From Microvirga puerhi (GTDB taxonomy: Bacteria; Pseudomonadota; Alphaproteobacteria; Rhizobiales; Beijerinckiaceae): 62,222 nucleotides of DNA. Shown piece after piece: positions 24,343 through 33,645 of the stretch. Numbering within the stretch: the stretch's first letter is position 1; every line of letters starts with the position of its first letter. The notes under the pieces were generated by a model. The model made no database searches. It saw nothing but the letters and a program-made list of their open reading frames with translations, and had not been told where the DNA came from. Position numbers and translations under genes: made by a program. Where the stretch lies: positions 1 to 62,222 of the forward strand of contig NZ_JAIRBM010000026.1 in assembly GCF_020089865.1 (NCBI RefSeq), in the 5' to 3' direction.

Positions 24343-27300
24343 AAAGCCGCTTCAACCTGTCCGACTGGGCGCTCGAGCACCGCTCCCTCGTCCGGTACTT
24401 CATGATCGTGTCCGCCATTGCCGGCATCTTCGCGTACGTCACCCTCGGTCGCGAGGAGGATCCGTCGTTCACCATCAAGACGATGGTGATTGCCGCCCAG
24501 TGGCCCGGCGCTACCGTCGAGGACACCGCCCGCCAGGTCACCGACCGGATCGAGAAGAAGCTCGAGGAGCTCGACGCGCTCGACTACACCCGCAGCCAGA
24601 CCACGCCGGGCCAGACCGTGATCTACGTCAACCTGAAGGACACGGTCAAAAGCCGCGACGTGCCGGGCGTCTGGGTGAAGGTGCGGAACATGGTCAACGA
24701 CATCAAACGGGAGCTTCCCCAAGGCGTCGCGGGCCCCTTCTTCAATGATGATTTCGGCGACGTGTACGGCAACGTCTACGCGTTCACCGCGGACGGACTG
24801 ACGCAGCGGCAGTTGCGCGACTACGTCGAGGACGTGCGGGCCAAGGTGCTGACGGTGCCCAATGTCGGCAAGGTCAATCTGATCGGCGTCCAGGACGAGG
24901 TGATCTTCCTGGAGTTCTCGACACGCGAGATCGCCGCCCTCGGCATCAGCGAGCAGGATGTGGTTCGGACGCTCCAGGCCCAGAACGCCATCACGCCCTC
25001 CGGCGTCATCCAGGCTGGTCCCGAGCGCATCAGCGTCCGGGTGACGGGGCAGTTCACGTCGGAGGAGAGCCTGCGCGGCCTCAACCTGCGCATCAACGAC
25101 CGCTTCTTCCGCCTCAGCGACATCGCCACCATTCGCCGGGGCTATGTCGACCCGCCGCAGGCGTTGTTCCGGTTCAACGGCCAGCCTGCCATCGGGCTTG
25201 CCATCGGCATGAAGACCGGCGCGAACCTGCTGGAATTCGGCAAGGCGCTGGAGGAGCAGATGGACAGGATCGTCGGCGAACTGCCCATCGGCGTCGGCGT
25301 GCACCTCGTGGCCGATCAGCCCGTCGTGGTCGAGGAGGCGGTCGGCGGCTTCACCAAGGCCCTGTTCGAGGCCGTGGCGATCGTGCTGGTGGTCAGCTTC
25401 GTCAGTCTCGGCATGCGGGCCGGGCTCGTGGTCGCGCTGTCGATCCCGCTCGTGCTCGCCATGACGTTCATGGTCATGCAGTATTTCGGCATCTCGTTGC
25501 AGCGCATCTCGCTCGGTGCTCTCATCATCGCACTCGGCCTTCTGGTCGACGATGCCATGATCGCCGTCGAGATGATGGTGGCGCGGCTGGAGGCCGGCGA
25601 CACGCTGCGCAAGGCCGCCACCGCCGTCTACACCTCCACTGCGTTCCCGATGCTTACCGGAACGCTCGTCACCGTGGCGAGCTTTATCCCGGTCGGCCTC
25701 AACAGCAGCAACGCGGGCGAGTACACGTTCACGCTGTTCGTGGTGATCGCGGTCTCCCTGCTGTTGTCGTGGATCGTCGCGGTGCTGTTCGCGCCCCTGC
25801 TCGGCGTGACGCTTCTGCCAAAGACAATGAAGAAGCATCACGACGAACCGGGCCGCCTCGCGAGGGCGTTCTCGCGCGTCCTCGACGGCGCCATGCGCTG
25901 GCGCTGGGTGACCATCGGGGTGGCGGTCGCGCTGTTCGGCGCCTCGCTCTACGGCCTGCGGTTCGTCGAGCAGCAGTTCTTCCCGTCCTCGGACCGCACC
26001 GAGCTCCTCGTCGACTTCACCTTGCCGCAGAACGCTTCGATCGCGGAGACGAAGGCGCAGATGGACCGCTTCGAGGCCAAGCTCGCAGGCGATTCCGACA
26101 TCGATCACTGGTCGTCCTATGTCGGCCAGGGCGCGGTGCGGTTCATCCTCTCCTTCGACCCTCAGCCGGCGAACCCCAACTACGGCCAGATCGTCATCGT
26201 GACCAAGAGCATCGAGGCCCGGGAGCGCCTCAGGTCCAAGATCAAGACCCTGGCCCGGCAGGAATTTGCCGGCCTGGATGTGTACGTGGACCTGTTGGCG
26301 TTGGGGCCGCCAGCCGGGCGCCCGGTGCAGTACCGGCTCAGCGGGCCCGATGTCCAGAAGGTGAGGGAGCTGGCCCAGCAGCTCGCGGCTCTCGTGGGCG
26401 AGCATCCTCTGGTCACTGATATCGGCTTCAACTGGAACGAGCCCGCCCGCGTGGTGAAGGTGGACGTGCTCCAGGACAAGGCCCGCCAGCTCGGCGTCAC
26501 CTCGCAGGACATCGCCGGCGCCCTCAACGGCATCGTGGGCGGAACGAGCATCACCCAGGTGCGCGACGCGATCTATCTGGTCGATGTGGTGGAGCGCGCG
26601 CGCTCCGCGGAGCGCCAGTCGATCGAGACGCTCCAGAACCTGCAATTGCCGGGCCGGAACGGCCAGTCCGTGCCGCTGGCGGCCGTCGCGACCTTCCATT
26701 ACGAGCTCGAACACCCCGTGATCTGGCGCCGCACCCGGCTGCCGACGATCACGGTCCGGGGCAGCATCGCCGATGCGACCCAACCGGCCACGGTTGTCCG
26801 GCAGCTCGAGCCCAAGGTGCAGGAATTCGTCCGCACGCTCCCGGCCGGCTACCGGGTGGCGGTGGGCGGTCCCGTGGAGGAGAGCGCCAAATCCCAGGGC
26901 CCCATCGCAGCGGTGGTACCGCTCATGCTGTTCATCATGGCGACGATCCTGATGGTTCAACTCCAGAGCTTCTCGCGGCTGTTCCTGGTGGTGGCGGTCG
27001 CGCCGCTTGGGCTGATCGGCGTGGTGGCGGCGATGCTGCCCAGCGGGGCTCCTCTGGGCTTCGTGGCGATCCTTGGCGTGCTGGCGCTGGTCGGGATCCT
27101 GATCCGCAACTCGGTCATCCTGATCGTGCAGATCGAGGATCTGCGGCGTGAGGGCTGGGCTCCATGGGAGGCGGTGATCGAGGCGACCATGCACCGGACG
27201 CGGCCGATCCTGCTGACCGCGGCGGCGGCGAGCTTGGCGCTGATCCCGATCTCGCGCGAGGTTTTCTGGGGCCCGATGGCCTACGCGATGATGGGCGGGA

Positions 27301-27425
27301 TCATCGTCGGCACACTGCTGACCCTCCTGTTTCTGCCGGCGCTGTACGTGGCCTGGTTCCGCATCAAGGCGCCCTCCCTGTCCAGGGAAGAACCGCTGGC
27401 GGAGGCGGCGCATGAGGCGGCATAG
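24339..27425 (+). CDS. RND-family inner-membrane efflux pump (HAE/AcrB-like)
   Basis: 1028 residues from ATG 24339, overlapping the second adaptor gene by four bases. Typical RND start (NLSDWALEHRSLVRYFMIVS), porter domains (EDPSFTIKTMVIAAQWPGAT), and the proton-relay pair in TM4 (ALGLLVDDAMIAVEMMVARL, two adjacent Asp near residue 405). A second twelve-helix half begins at about 530 (WRWVTIGVAVALFGASL), with late motifs RNSVILIVQIEDL and TAAAASLALIPIS. It exports hydrophobic or amphiphilic compounds using the proton gradient, with the two adaptors and an external TolC-like channel; the substrate cannot be inferred. Regulated most likely by the divergent TetR. Confidence 0.93.
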   Translation: MKSRFNLSDWALEHRSLVRYFMIVSAIAGIFAYVTLGREEDPSFTIKTMVIAAQWPGATVEDTARQVTDRIEKKLEELDALDYTRSQTTPGQTVIYVNLKDTVKSRDVPGVWVKVRNMVNDIKRELPQGVAGPFFNDDFGDVYGNVYAFTADGLTQRQLRDYVEDVRAKVLTVPNVGKVNLIGVQDEVIFLEFSTREIAALGISEQDVVRTLQAQNAITPSGVIQAGPERISVRVTGQFTSEESLRGLNLRINDRFFRLSDIATIRRGYVDPPQALFRFNGQPAIGLAIGMKTGANLLEFGKALEEQMDRIVGELPIGVGVHLVADQPVVVEEAVGGFTKALFEAVAIVLVVSFVSLGMRAGLVVALSIPLVLAMTFMVMQYFGISLQRISLGALIIALGLLVDDAMIAVEMMVARLEAGDTLRKAATAVYTSTAFPMLTGTLVTVASFIPVGLNSSNAGEYTFTLFVVIAVSLLLSWIVAVLFAPLLGVTLLPKTMKKHHDEPGRLARAFSRVLDGAMRWRWVTIGVAVALFGASLYGLRFVEQQFFPSSDRTELLVDFTLPQNASIAETKAQMDRFEAKLAGDSDIDHWSSYVGQGAVRFILSFDPQPANPNYGQIVIVTKSIEARERLRSKIKTLARQEFAGLDVYVDLLALGPPAGRPVQYRLSGPDVQKVRELAQQLAALVGEHPLVTDIGFNWNEPARVVKVDVLQDKARQLGVTSQDIAGALNGIVGGTSITQVRDAIYLVDVVERARSAERQSIETLQNLQLPGRNGQSVPLAAVATFHYELEHPVIWRRTRLPTITVRGSIADATQPATVVRQLEPKVQEFVRTLPAGYRVAVGGPVEESAKSQGPIAAVVPLMLFIMATILMVQLQSFSRLFLVVAVAPLGLIGVVAAMLPSGAPLGFVAILGVLALVGILIRNSVILIVQIEDLRREGWAPWEAVIEATMHRTRPILLTAAAASLALIPISREVFWGPMAYAMMGGIIVGTLLTLLFLPALYVAWFRIKAPSLSREEPLAEAAHEAA

Positions 27426-27552
27426 AACGCGACGAGCTGACGGCTCGCATCACGGACCGTGGCCCTTCGTTCCCGGTCCGGTTGCCCAGCTGGCCGACGC
27501 CCGACATCCAGGCTGAAGGAACCGCGAAAGCCCACACCCGAGGACAACGAAC

Positions 27553-28047
27553 ATGGACATCAACCCACAGTGGATCACCCTGATCTTCGCCAGTAATGCG
27601 ATGATCGCCTCGATTGCCGGCGCGTTCGTCAACACGAGGAACGCGAAAATCGAGTTCAAGGCGAACGTGCTGTCGGTGAATCGCCAGAGGTGGATCGAGA
27701 CGATGCGCGACCTTGTGGCGAGCCTCAATTCGCAGCTTCTGACCACGGCAGCCGTGCGCCACACCGTGGAGGAGCCCATCGGCACCGTCATCGCCCGGGA
27801 TCCCGAGCTGTTCAGACGGGTCGAGAGCCTGCTGCGGATAGTGTCCAAGACCGAGCTCATGTTGAACCCGCTGGAGAAGGATCATCAGCAGCTCAAGGCT
27901 CTGATGAGCGAGGCAGTCGACCAACTTCGGTCACCCTCGCCCGGGGAGGACATCGACGAGCGCATCGATATCATCAGCCGTGCCATCATCCAGGTCTCGC
28001 AAGCTATCCTCAAACGCGAGTGGGTGCGGGTGAAGCGGGGCGAGTAG
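27553..28047 (+). CDS. Membrane-anchored helical protein of unknown function
   Basis: 164 residues. An N-terminal transmembrane helix (WITLIFASNAMIASIAGAFV) is followed by a helical cytoplasmic part beginning with NTRNAKIEFKANVLSVNRQRWIETMR. That RxxWI(E/D)xxR pattern right after a single helix recurs in small uncharacterised membrane proteins. AGGACAACGAAC precedes the start. It lies 127 bp after the pump gene and may be co-transcribed, but nothing links it to efflux. Confidence 0.75.
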   Translation: MDINPQWITLIFASNAMIASIAGAFVNTRNAKIEFKANVLSVNRQRWIETMRDLVASLNSQLLTTAAVRHTVEEPIGTVIARDPELFRRVESLLRIVSKTELMLNPLEKDHQQLKALMSEAVDQLRSPSPGEDIDERIDIISRAIIQVSQAILKREWVRVKRGE

Positions 28048-28424
28048 GTCATCAGACCTCATCTCGGAACGTCTAGGTGCGGTTGCCGAACTCAGGGCGC
28101 AAGTATTTTAGGTCCACCTTGCTCATCATGGGCCCGATACCGCGCAACCTGTGAGTTAAAAGGACCGAACAAGGGAGAGGTCTGCTCCTGGCGCTTCTCG
28201 GACATTGCGCCATGGTCAGCTTGCGGCCGCCAAGAAGAAGTTCATAAAGCTCAAGTGATAGTGCTGTTCGGCCTGTTGCAAAACCCTGCATGCTCGTTTG
28301 TGATCGAGCCATTCTGGAACGAACGGCAGCAGCCCGCGCTTTCCAGACTGAGCAGGATGAACCTGACGAGCCGCATGGCTCTGCCTTCCTTTCGCACCAT
28401 CGTGCTGTGACTGTGCATGTCGCC
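28048..28424. other. Gap with a possible IS6-like end, no gene
   Basis: About 375 bp without a convincing gene. GGCCTGTTGCAAAA near 28269 resembles an IS6 terminal repeat, suggesting a scar. The minus-strand open frame here lacks start signal and motifs. Confidence 0.35.
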
Positions 28425-29024
28425 ATGACGCGAAACCTACGATTCCTCCATCTCGGGTTGCCCATCGTTGTGCTCATCGGTTTCGGTTCGGACGCCGCGG
28501 CTCAAGGTGCAACCGGTATCGGATCGCGAAGCCCTCCGGCTATCGCCGCCAATCTCCTGAGCGGACCGGGCGGTGTGTACGCGAAGATCCCCGCGAGAGA
28601 TGAATATGGGCGGGATCAGCTCGCGATGTTCCGGGCCTGGAATCCGGACCCCGTCGGAAATCATGAGGCCAACCTGCGCTCCCTCGACCCGGCACTCGCC
28701 AATGTGGTGAGAAAGGCGCAGGCCGATAATCCAGGCCTGCGCTTCGTGATCGGATCGGGCCGACGCACCGACAAGCTGCAACGCCAAGCGGTCGCTTGGG
28801 GCTGGTCCAGAACGCAGGACAGCCCGCATCGGTCAGGCAATGCGGTGGATGTATGGCCTCTCGACCCGCAGGGCCATGTCTATTTTGATCGGCAGGTCCA
28901 GAAGCGGATTGCCATCGCGCTGAAGAAGGCTGCTGCCGAACTGGGGGTATCTATCCGCTGGGGTGGCTATTTCCATGGGTTCAAGGACATGGACCGCTCG
29001 CACTTTGAACGCGTGCCGCCATGA
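28425..29024 (+). CDS. Secreted M15-family peptidase (VanY/L-alanyl-D-glutamate endopeptidase-like)
   Basis: 199 residues from ATG 28425. N-terminal signal peptide (LRFLHLGLPIVVLIGFGSDA, cleavage near AAAQ). The C-terminal 110 residues have the zinc site of M15 peptidases: His and Asp in SPHRSGNAVDVWPLD (pattern S-x-H-x-x-G-x-A-x-D, about residues 137-151) and the final His in DRSHFERV (about 193), with the fold-typical SGRRTDKLQRQAV and GVSIRWGGYFHGFKDMD. It would trim peptidoglycan stem peptides in the periplasm. Often phage endolysins, but no phage genes are near. A frame open further upstream is probably untranslated. Confidence 0.85.
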   Translation: MTRNLRFLHLGLPIVVLIGFGSDAAAQGATGIGSRSPPAIAANLLSGPGGVYAKIPARDEYGRDQLAMFRAWNPDPVGNHEANLRSLDPALANVVRKAQADNPGLRFVIGSGRRTDKLQRQAVAWGWSRTQDSPHRSGNAVDVWPLDPQGHVYFDRQVQKRIAIALKKAAAELGVSIRWGGYFHGFKDMDRSHFERVPP

Positions 29025-29390
29025 TCGGAACAGGTGCCTAGCGGCAGTTTAGAGCGAGCGACTATGGCTGCATACAGCCGAGCTTCCATGTTCAAGCGGA
29101 AGACAGACTGTCATTGCCTCCTTTCAAAGTCGCACCTTGACCCCAAGGTGACTTTGCGAACGCCGGACGCTGATGCCGAGAGTGTCCGAATGCCATCGAG
29201 ACGAGCCGCACGCTTTCCAGTTCGCATGCGGATGTCTCAAACGGATAAGTCGCTGTCCGAGGCAGTCAAGCAGGCGGTCGCCGATGGGCTGTACGGTACC
29301 AATTCCGTGGCTGGCCACGCCCTGTGCCGACAACGGTTGCGCTTGACTGGCTGTTCGAAGCCTCTTCGCTGAACACAGGACACACGGGCC
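29025..29390. other. Intergenic region, no gene seen
   Basis: About 365 bp. No open frame with a start signal, IS end or clear hairpin was found between the M15 peptidase stop and the small ORF at 29391. Confidence 0.4.
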
Positions 29391-29546
29391 ATGACAGCGA
29401 TCTTCCGAACCCTTTCCCGCCGGTTGCTGCCCAGTTGTCTCGCCTTGTTGATCCTGGGCTTGGTGGCCGCGGCCCATGCGGCCGCAACGAGGTATGTCCG
29501 TTGGCTCATCGGCGGTGCCTTCCATTCCAGGGACTGGCCGCAGTAG
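29391..29546 (+). CDS. 51-residue small protein with signal peptide or membrane helix
   Basis: MTAIFRTLSRRLLPSCLALL followed by ILGLVAAAHAAATRYVRWLI and a short polar tail. A basic N-terminus then 17 hydrophobic residues ending A-H-A-A-A gives a convincing Sec signal or single-pass anchor. Ribosome binding site is weak (AGGAC at about 15 bases). No homologue recognised. Possibly real, possibly the leftover 5' end of a secreted-protein gene. Confidence 0.4.
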   Translation: MTAIFRTLSRRLLPSCLALLILGLVAAAHAAATRYVRWLIGGAFHSRDWPQ

Positions 29547-29613
29547 CTTGCGCGGGCCGTTCCGATGAAGCGTAGCGTAAGGAAAGGCAGGACGGAAAGC
29601 GGTTCTTTTGGAG

Positions 29614-30837
29614 TGTAGTAGTCGGTATTTGATCTGGCATTTGGCGTCTGAGAGTGATCGGGTTGAGCCTGTCCGACAGGATCAGGCTGCAATCATCTTC
29701 TCCTTTGCCAGCGGCATGCCATCCAGGAAGGTTTGCATCGGCGTCTTGCCAAAACACCACCGGCCTTGGTGCGGCCGCTCCTCATTATAACTCCGAACCC
29801 AAGCATCGAGATCACTCTGCAGTTCTGCAATCGAGCCATAGATCTTCTTGCGGAACGCCACACGATAGAACTCGTCCAGCACCGTCTTGTGGAAGCGCTC
29901 CACAATGCCGTTGGTCTGTAGGCTCTTGGTTTTGGTCCTGGAATGATCCACGGCCTCAACCGCCAGATAGAGCTCGTACTCATGGTGCTCGAGATTGCCG
30001 CAGTACTCGGTGCCGCGGTCGGTGAGCACCCGACATAGTTTCACCTCGTGGGCATCGAAGAAGGGTAGAACCCGATCATTGAGCAGGTCGGCCGCGGTGA
30101 TCGGAGTCTTGCGGTCGTACAGCTTGGCGAACGCCACCTTGGTGTAGGTGTCGATGAAGGTCTGCTGGTAGATGCGCCCAACTCCTTTCATGGTGCCGAC
30201 GTAGAAGGTGTCTTGGGCTCCGCAGTAGCCGGGGCACTCGCTCTCGAACTCACCATGCGCATCCTTCTCGGCCTTGGCCTTCTCCAGGGCCGCCACCTGG
30301 CTCTCGGTGAGGATTAGGCCCTCCTGCGCCACCTTCGCCTCGAGCGCCTTCAGGCGTTTCTTCATCGTCTCGAGATCGTGCCGCTGCCACACCCCGCGCA
30401 CGCCGGCCGGGGAGATCGAATGGCCGTGCTTGCGCATCCCGTTGGCAATCCGGATCTGGCCGAAGGCGGGTTGCTCCAGGGACAGTTCAACGAGGACGGC
30501 CTCCACCCCCGGTGGCGTGCGGTTGGCCAGCAGCGGCTTGCGCCGGGTCAGCTCCTGCAGCGCCATCTCGCCGCCGGCCTCGTAGAGCTCTTTGAAGCGG
30601 TAGAAGCTGCCGCGGGAATAGCCCATCATATGGCAGGCTTGGCTGACATTGCCGAGCTGCTCGGCCAGCTCCAAAAGGCCGAGCTTGACGCGGATGATCT
30701 TCTGCTCGTTGGTTCATGGCGGTGGTCCTTGTGAACGCCGAGGCCGGGCGCTGCGCACCCCGACTACTCCGCGCCCGGCCTCGGCTCTTGCCTCAGCCAA
30801 TCGACACCGTCTGTCAGATTAAGTTCCAACTACTTCA
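29614..30837 (-). mobile_element. IS481-family element (1224 bp)
   Basis: Imperfect ends: TGTAGTAGTCGGTATTTGAT at 29614 and, read inward from 30837, TGAAGTAGTTGGAACTTAAT (matching at about 15 of 20 positions). They enclose one minus-strand transposase. The right end abuts the C-terminal piece of an IS6-like transposase at 30838, so this element appears to have inserted into or recombined with an older IS. Confidence 0.7.
29682..30717 (-). pseudogene. IS481-family transposase, frameshifted at the N-terminus
   Basis: The main frame (330 codons) has the IS481 helix-turn-helix (VSQACHMMGYSRGSFYRFKE) and DDE integrase core (FIDTYTKVAFAKLYDRKTPI, LTDRGTEYCG, RTKTKSLQTNGIVERFHKT with the Glu, RPHQGRWCFGKTPMQTFLDG). 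The ATG at 30717 reads MNQRAEDHPRQAR in another frame. The expected start, as I recall for this group, is MNEQKIIRVKLGLLELAEQL, and the nucleotides for that follow immediately after four extra bases (CCAA-like). So a 4-bp insertion just after the start codon disconnects the start from the body. Confidence 0.75.
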
Positions 30838-31003
30838 GTTCAAGTCGGTCCGGCACGCGCAGCAATTTCTCGCCACTCACACTCCGATCCACAACCACTT
30901 TCAACTCCGCCGTCACCGTCCTTCCGCCAGTGAGTATCGCGTGGCCCGCGATCGCGCTTTCAATTCCTGGCGCGATGTGTCCGGGGTTGCCTTGATAAGC
31001 TGA
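30838..31003 (+). pseudogene. IS6-like transposase, C-terminal fragment
   Basis: Immediately after the IS481 end, FKSVRHAQQFLATHTPIHNH, then FQLRRHRPSASEYRVARDRA and FNSWRDVSGVALIS before a stop. The pattern S-x-x-x-A-Q-x-F-L...H-N-x-F-x-x-R-R-H matches C-terminal ends of an IS6-related transposase group of Alphaproteobacteria. The N-terminal two thirds are missing; I could not find them on the other side of the IS481 element. Confidence 0.55.
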
Positions 31004-31179
31004 TTGGACTGGCTTGATGGCTGTACTTGCGGTAGCTGTGCCGATCGGGCGTCAAGTTGACAATACCGCCTCTATACCTGATGGCCAGCCCTATCCGACA
31101 CCCGAACCTTTTTATGCACCAACGTCTCGAAAGGTGAATGAGCGCAGTCCGGGAAGGAGGCCCGTCACGAAACGGCCCA

Positions 31180-32229
31180 TTAAGCCGGCTGCGTGCGCGG
31201 AGGGCCAACTGTTGCGCGTTCGATCAGTGGTACAGCCATTGCAACACGGCGAGGGCTGGCATTGGGATTGGCAATCCTCTCCATCAGCATTGCAATCCCC
31301 TGCCGTCCCAATTCTCCGCGGTCGATCCTCATCGTGGTCAGCGGCGGTCGGCTGTGCAGCGCGATTGTCATGTCGTCGAAGCCGATGACCGAGTAGTCGG
31401 ATGGAACCGACAGGCCGCGCGCCTCAAGCGATTGCAGGACGCCCAGAGCGATCACATCGGTGCTGCAAAGAAAAGCCGTTGTGTCTTTGAGACGCCCACT
31501 CTTGAACGCGCGGTCGACTGCAATGCGGGCCTCGAAATCCGCGACCTTTTCCTTGTCGAGGTCGATCACATGACGATCGGGGTCGAAGGCTATTCCGGCA
31601 CTCTCCATGGCATCCCGGAAACCGTCGAGGCGCCGGCGCAGCGACAACCTGAGTGGGAGAGTGATGTAGACGATCTCGCGATGACCGGCATCGAGCAGCC
31701 GGCGCGTCGCCAGCCAACCGGAGAAACGGTTGTCGGGCGAGATGCTGCTCAAGCGCATCGTCGGATCGAGGCCATTAATGATGACGGCCGGAACCCCGCT
31801 TGCCACGACCTGATCCACGATGGCGGGCTGGTCCAGTCCCAAAAGCAGGATAGAGCTAGGTGGCCCATTACGGATAATGTCGGAAACATCGACCTCCGTC
31901 TGGGGGCGGTCCGACGGAAGAAGTCGCACATCGGTGTCGAGTGAATGTGCATCGGCCTCCTCCACAATCCCCTGGAAAATCTCCTCGTAGAATTGGCTGT
32001 CTGACAAATAACGGGACAGGGTGACGATCGTGACGCTGTTGATCGCCGAACGAGAGGCGCGCCCGGCACGGCCGAGATAGCCGAGTTCACCCGCAACACC
32101 GAGAACGCGGCGCCGGCTTTCGTCGCTAACGCCGGGGCGATTGTTCAGAACCTTTGAGACTGACGCAACGGAAACGCCCGCCGCCTGGGCGATATCGTGA
32201 AGGGTTGGTGTCGCCGGTCGATTATCCAT
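31180..32229 (-). CDS. LacI-family transcriptional regulator of the uronate cluster
   Basis: About 349 residues from ATG 32229-32227. The LacI DNA-binding headpiece is clear (TLHDIAQAAGVSVASVSKVL, NNRPGVSDESRRRVLGVAGE, with hinge-helix area LGYLGRA), followed by the periplasmic-binding-protein-like sensor (VTIVTLSRYLSDSQFYEEIF... VIGFDDMTIALHSRPPLTTM, RIDRGELGRQGIAMLMERI). It is on the same strand as, and just downstream of, the GH88 gene, and divergent from the ABC importer. Probably represses both from the palindromes in the 33.50-33.65 kb gap until a uronate-derived ligand binds. Its C-terminus ends at a junction with IS debris but looks complete. Confidence 0.9.
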   Translation of the reverse strand: MDNRPATPTLHDIAQAAGVSVASVSKVLNNRPGVSDESRRRVLGVAGELGYLGRAGRASRSAINSVTIVTLSRYLSDSQFYEEIFQGIVEEADAHSLDTDVRLLPSDRPQTEVDVSDIIRNGPPSSILLLGLDQPAIVDQVVASGVPAVIINGLDPTMRLSSISPDNRFSGWLATRRLLDAGHREIVYITLPLRLSLRRRLDGFRDAMESAGIAFDPDRHVIDLDKEKVADFEARIAVDRAFKSGRLKDTTAFLCSTDVIALGVLQSLEARGLSVPSDYSVIGFDDMTIALHSRPPLTTMRIDRGELGRQGIAMLMERIANPNASPRRVAMAVPLIERATVGPPRTQPA

Positions 32230-32308
32230 CACTTCAGTCTACTTTTCATGGCTGCGGTGCAATATCGAGCTGCTCCATTGCACTTTTAGAATCTGTTTAT
32301 TTCTGCCT

Positions 32309-33499
32309 CTACCAGAAAAATTGGGTGTGACCCAAGGAGCGCATTAAGGCCTCCATGAAATAATAGTCGCCGTAAGGCAGCATCGTGTCCGTGAATCCCG
32401 CTTTCACGTGAGCGGCCCCATGGTCCAGCAAACCATGGGCCGCCGGATTCGTTGTCAGATCGCAGGTCGTCAGCAGGCCATCCAGCAGCCGGTCGCCGAA
32501 GGCGTTCCAGCGCGCGGCCTCAGCCCCTGTGGTCAGGCTTGCGATGATGTAGACGCCGGCCGCCATGATGGCACCGGCCGAGCTGTCGCGATAAGCCGGA
32601 GTGTCTTCGGTGATGCAGTAATCCCAGACGGGCACTGGATCCTGGCCCATGAGAGCCTCTGCCTTGGCCGCGAGCCTGCGAGCGATGTCGAGAGCTTCCT
32701 TGTCGCCCGTGGTAAGTGCGCATTGAGCGAAGCCATGGATCATCCAGGCCTGTCCGCGCGACCAGCAGGACTCGTCGGCAAAGCCCTGATGGGTTTCGCC
32801 GCGCAATGGCGCTCCTGAAACGGTATCGAAGACAAAGGTGTGATAGCTCGTACCGTCGCTTCGGACCAGATGTCTGGCGGTCGTCGCTGCATGCGCGAGC
32901 GCCGCGTCGCGAAAATCCGCATGCCCGGTTTCCTGATGCGCCCAGTACAGGAGGGCGAGATTCTGCATCGTGTCGGCAATCACGCGTCCGGCCACGAACT
33001 CGGCGCGGGATCCGCCGTGGGTCGTGCGCGGATTCCATGCCTGCAGATACTGGCCTTCCTCGTGAAAACGGGCCAAAAGGGCTTCTGCAGCGCGCAAGCC
33101 CAGCTCCCGTGCCTCCGGCGAACTCGTCATCAGCCAGTCGGCGACGCAACTCAAGGAGAACTGGAAGCCGAGATCGTGATCGCGGGCGTGACGGTTCTGA
33201 AGAATCTGTCGGAAGATGGGGCGCCGCGCGCGGGCGGCATTCAGGAATATCGGCTCGCCGGTGAGCTGAAGCGCCAGCCATAGCTGGCCGGACTGGAAGC
33301 TGACTACCCAATCGAAAGGTCCGCAATAGTTCCAGGTCAGGTCCGGGCGCCCGATCTTGGGATTCCTCAGCCCGACAATCGGCATCACGTCTCGAAGCCG
33401 CTCGAGACAGCGCTCGAGCGCTCGTTGGTAACGATCGGTCGAACGGGTCGCCCCGGCCTCGGTAAGAACACCAAAGTAGGAATCCAGCTGAGCTCTCAT
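32309..33499 (-). CDS. Glycoside hydrolase family 88: unsaturated glucuronyl hydrolase
   Basis: 396 residues, cytoplasmic (no signal peptide), with the (alpha/alpha)6-barrel signatures of GH88: DHDLGFQFSLSCVADWL, containing the family Asp (about residue 107), and VIADTMQNLALLYWAHQETG, containing the catalytic acid/base Asp (about 172). Later landmarks are ESCWSRGQAWMIHGFAQCAL and TPAYRDSSAGAIMAAGVYII. GH88 enzymes hydrate the 4,5-double bond of terminal unsaturated uronic acids released by polysaccharide lyases, liberating 4-deoxy-5-keto-uronate. This fits KduI and the importer in the divergent operon. No lyase is in the window, so the substrate is probably made by other organisms or loci. 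GH105 is the main alternative, less likely from the motifs. Confidence 0.9.
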   Translation of the reverse strand: MRAQLDSYFGVLTEAGATRSTDRYQRALERCLERLRDVMPIVGLRNPKIGRPDLTWNYCGPFDWVVSFQSGQLWLALQLTGEPIFLNAARARRPIFRQILQNRHARDHDLGFQFSLSCVADWLMTSSPEARELGLRAAEALLARFHEEGQYLQAWNPRTTHGGSRAEFVAGRVIADTMQNLALLYWAHQETGHADFRDAALAHAATTARHLVRSDGTSYHTFVFDTVSGAPLRGETHQGFADESCWSRGQAWMIHGFAQCALTTGDKEALDIARRLAAKAEALMGQDPVPVWDYCITEDTPAYRDSSAGAIMAAGVYIIASLTTGAEAARWNAFGDRLLDGLLTTCDLTTNPAAHGLLDHGAAHVKAGFTDTMLPYGDYYFMEALMRSLGHTQFFW

Positions 33500-33535
33500 A
33501 GGTCCATCCGAAAATTTCTACAATTTTCTAATTAA

Positions 33536-33548
33536 ACGAAAGTTTCGT
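33536..33548. promoter_or_regulatory. Probable LacI-family operator in the divergent promoter region
   Basis: ACGAAA-G-TTTCGT is a perfect inverted repeat around one central base, in an AT-rich 146-bp gap between the divergent GH88 and permease genes. A TTGACA hexamer lies about 25 bases further on, pointing toward the importer operon. Position next to a LacI gene makes it the best operator candidate. Binding is inferred. Confidence 0.6.
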
Positions 33549-33645
33549 CAATATATAAATTTTCGGTTGACATTTTTTCGACCTGTCAGCACGCTAGCCG
33601 ACAATAAAAAAGAAAACCGGAATGGGCCTTGCATAGGGAGGGTTC

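Noticed and set aside
23817..27413. A 1198-codon open frame on the minus strand opposite the efflux genes
   Set aside because: It is the antisense shadow of the high-GC RND pump and second adaptor; its composition (His/Arg/Asp/Gln-rich) is typical of such shadows and it has no domain.
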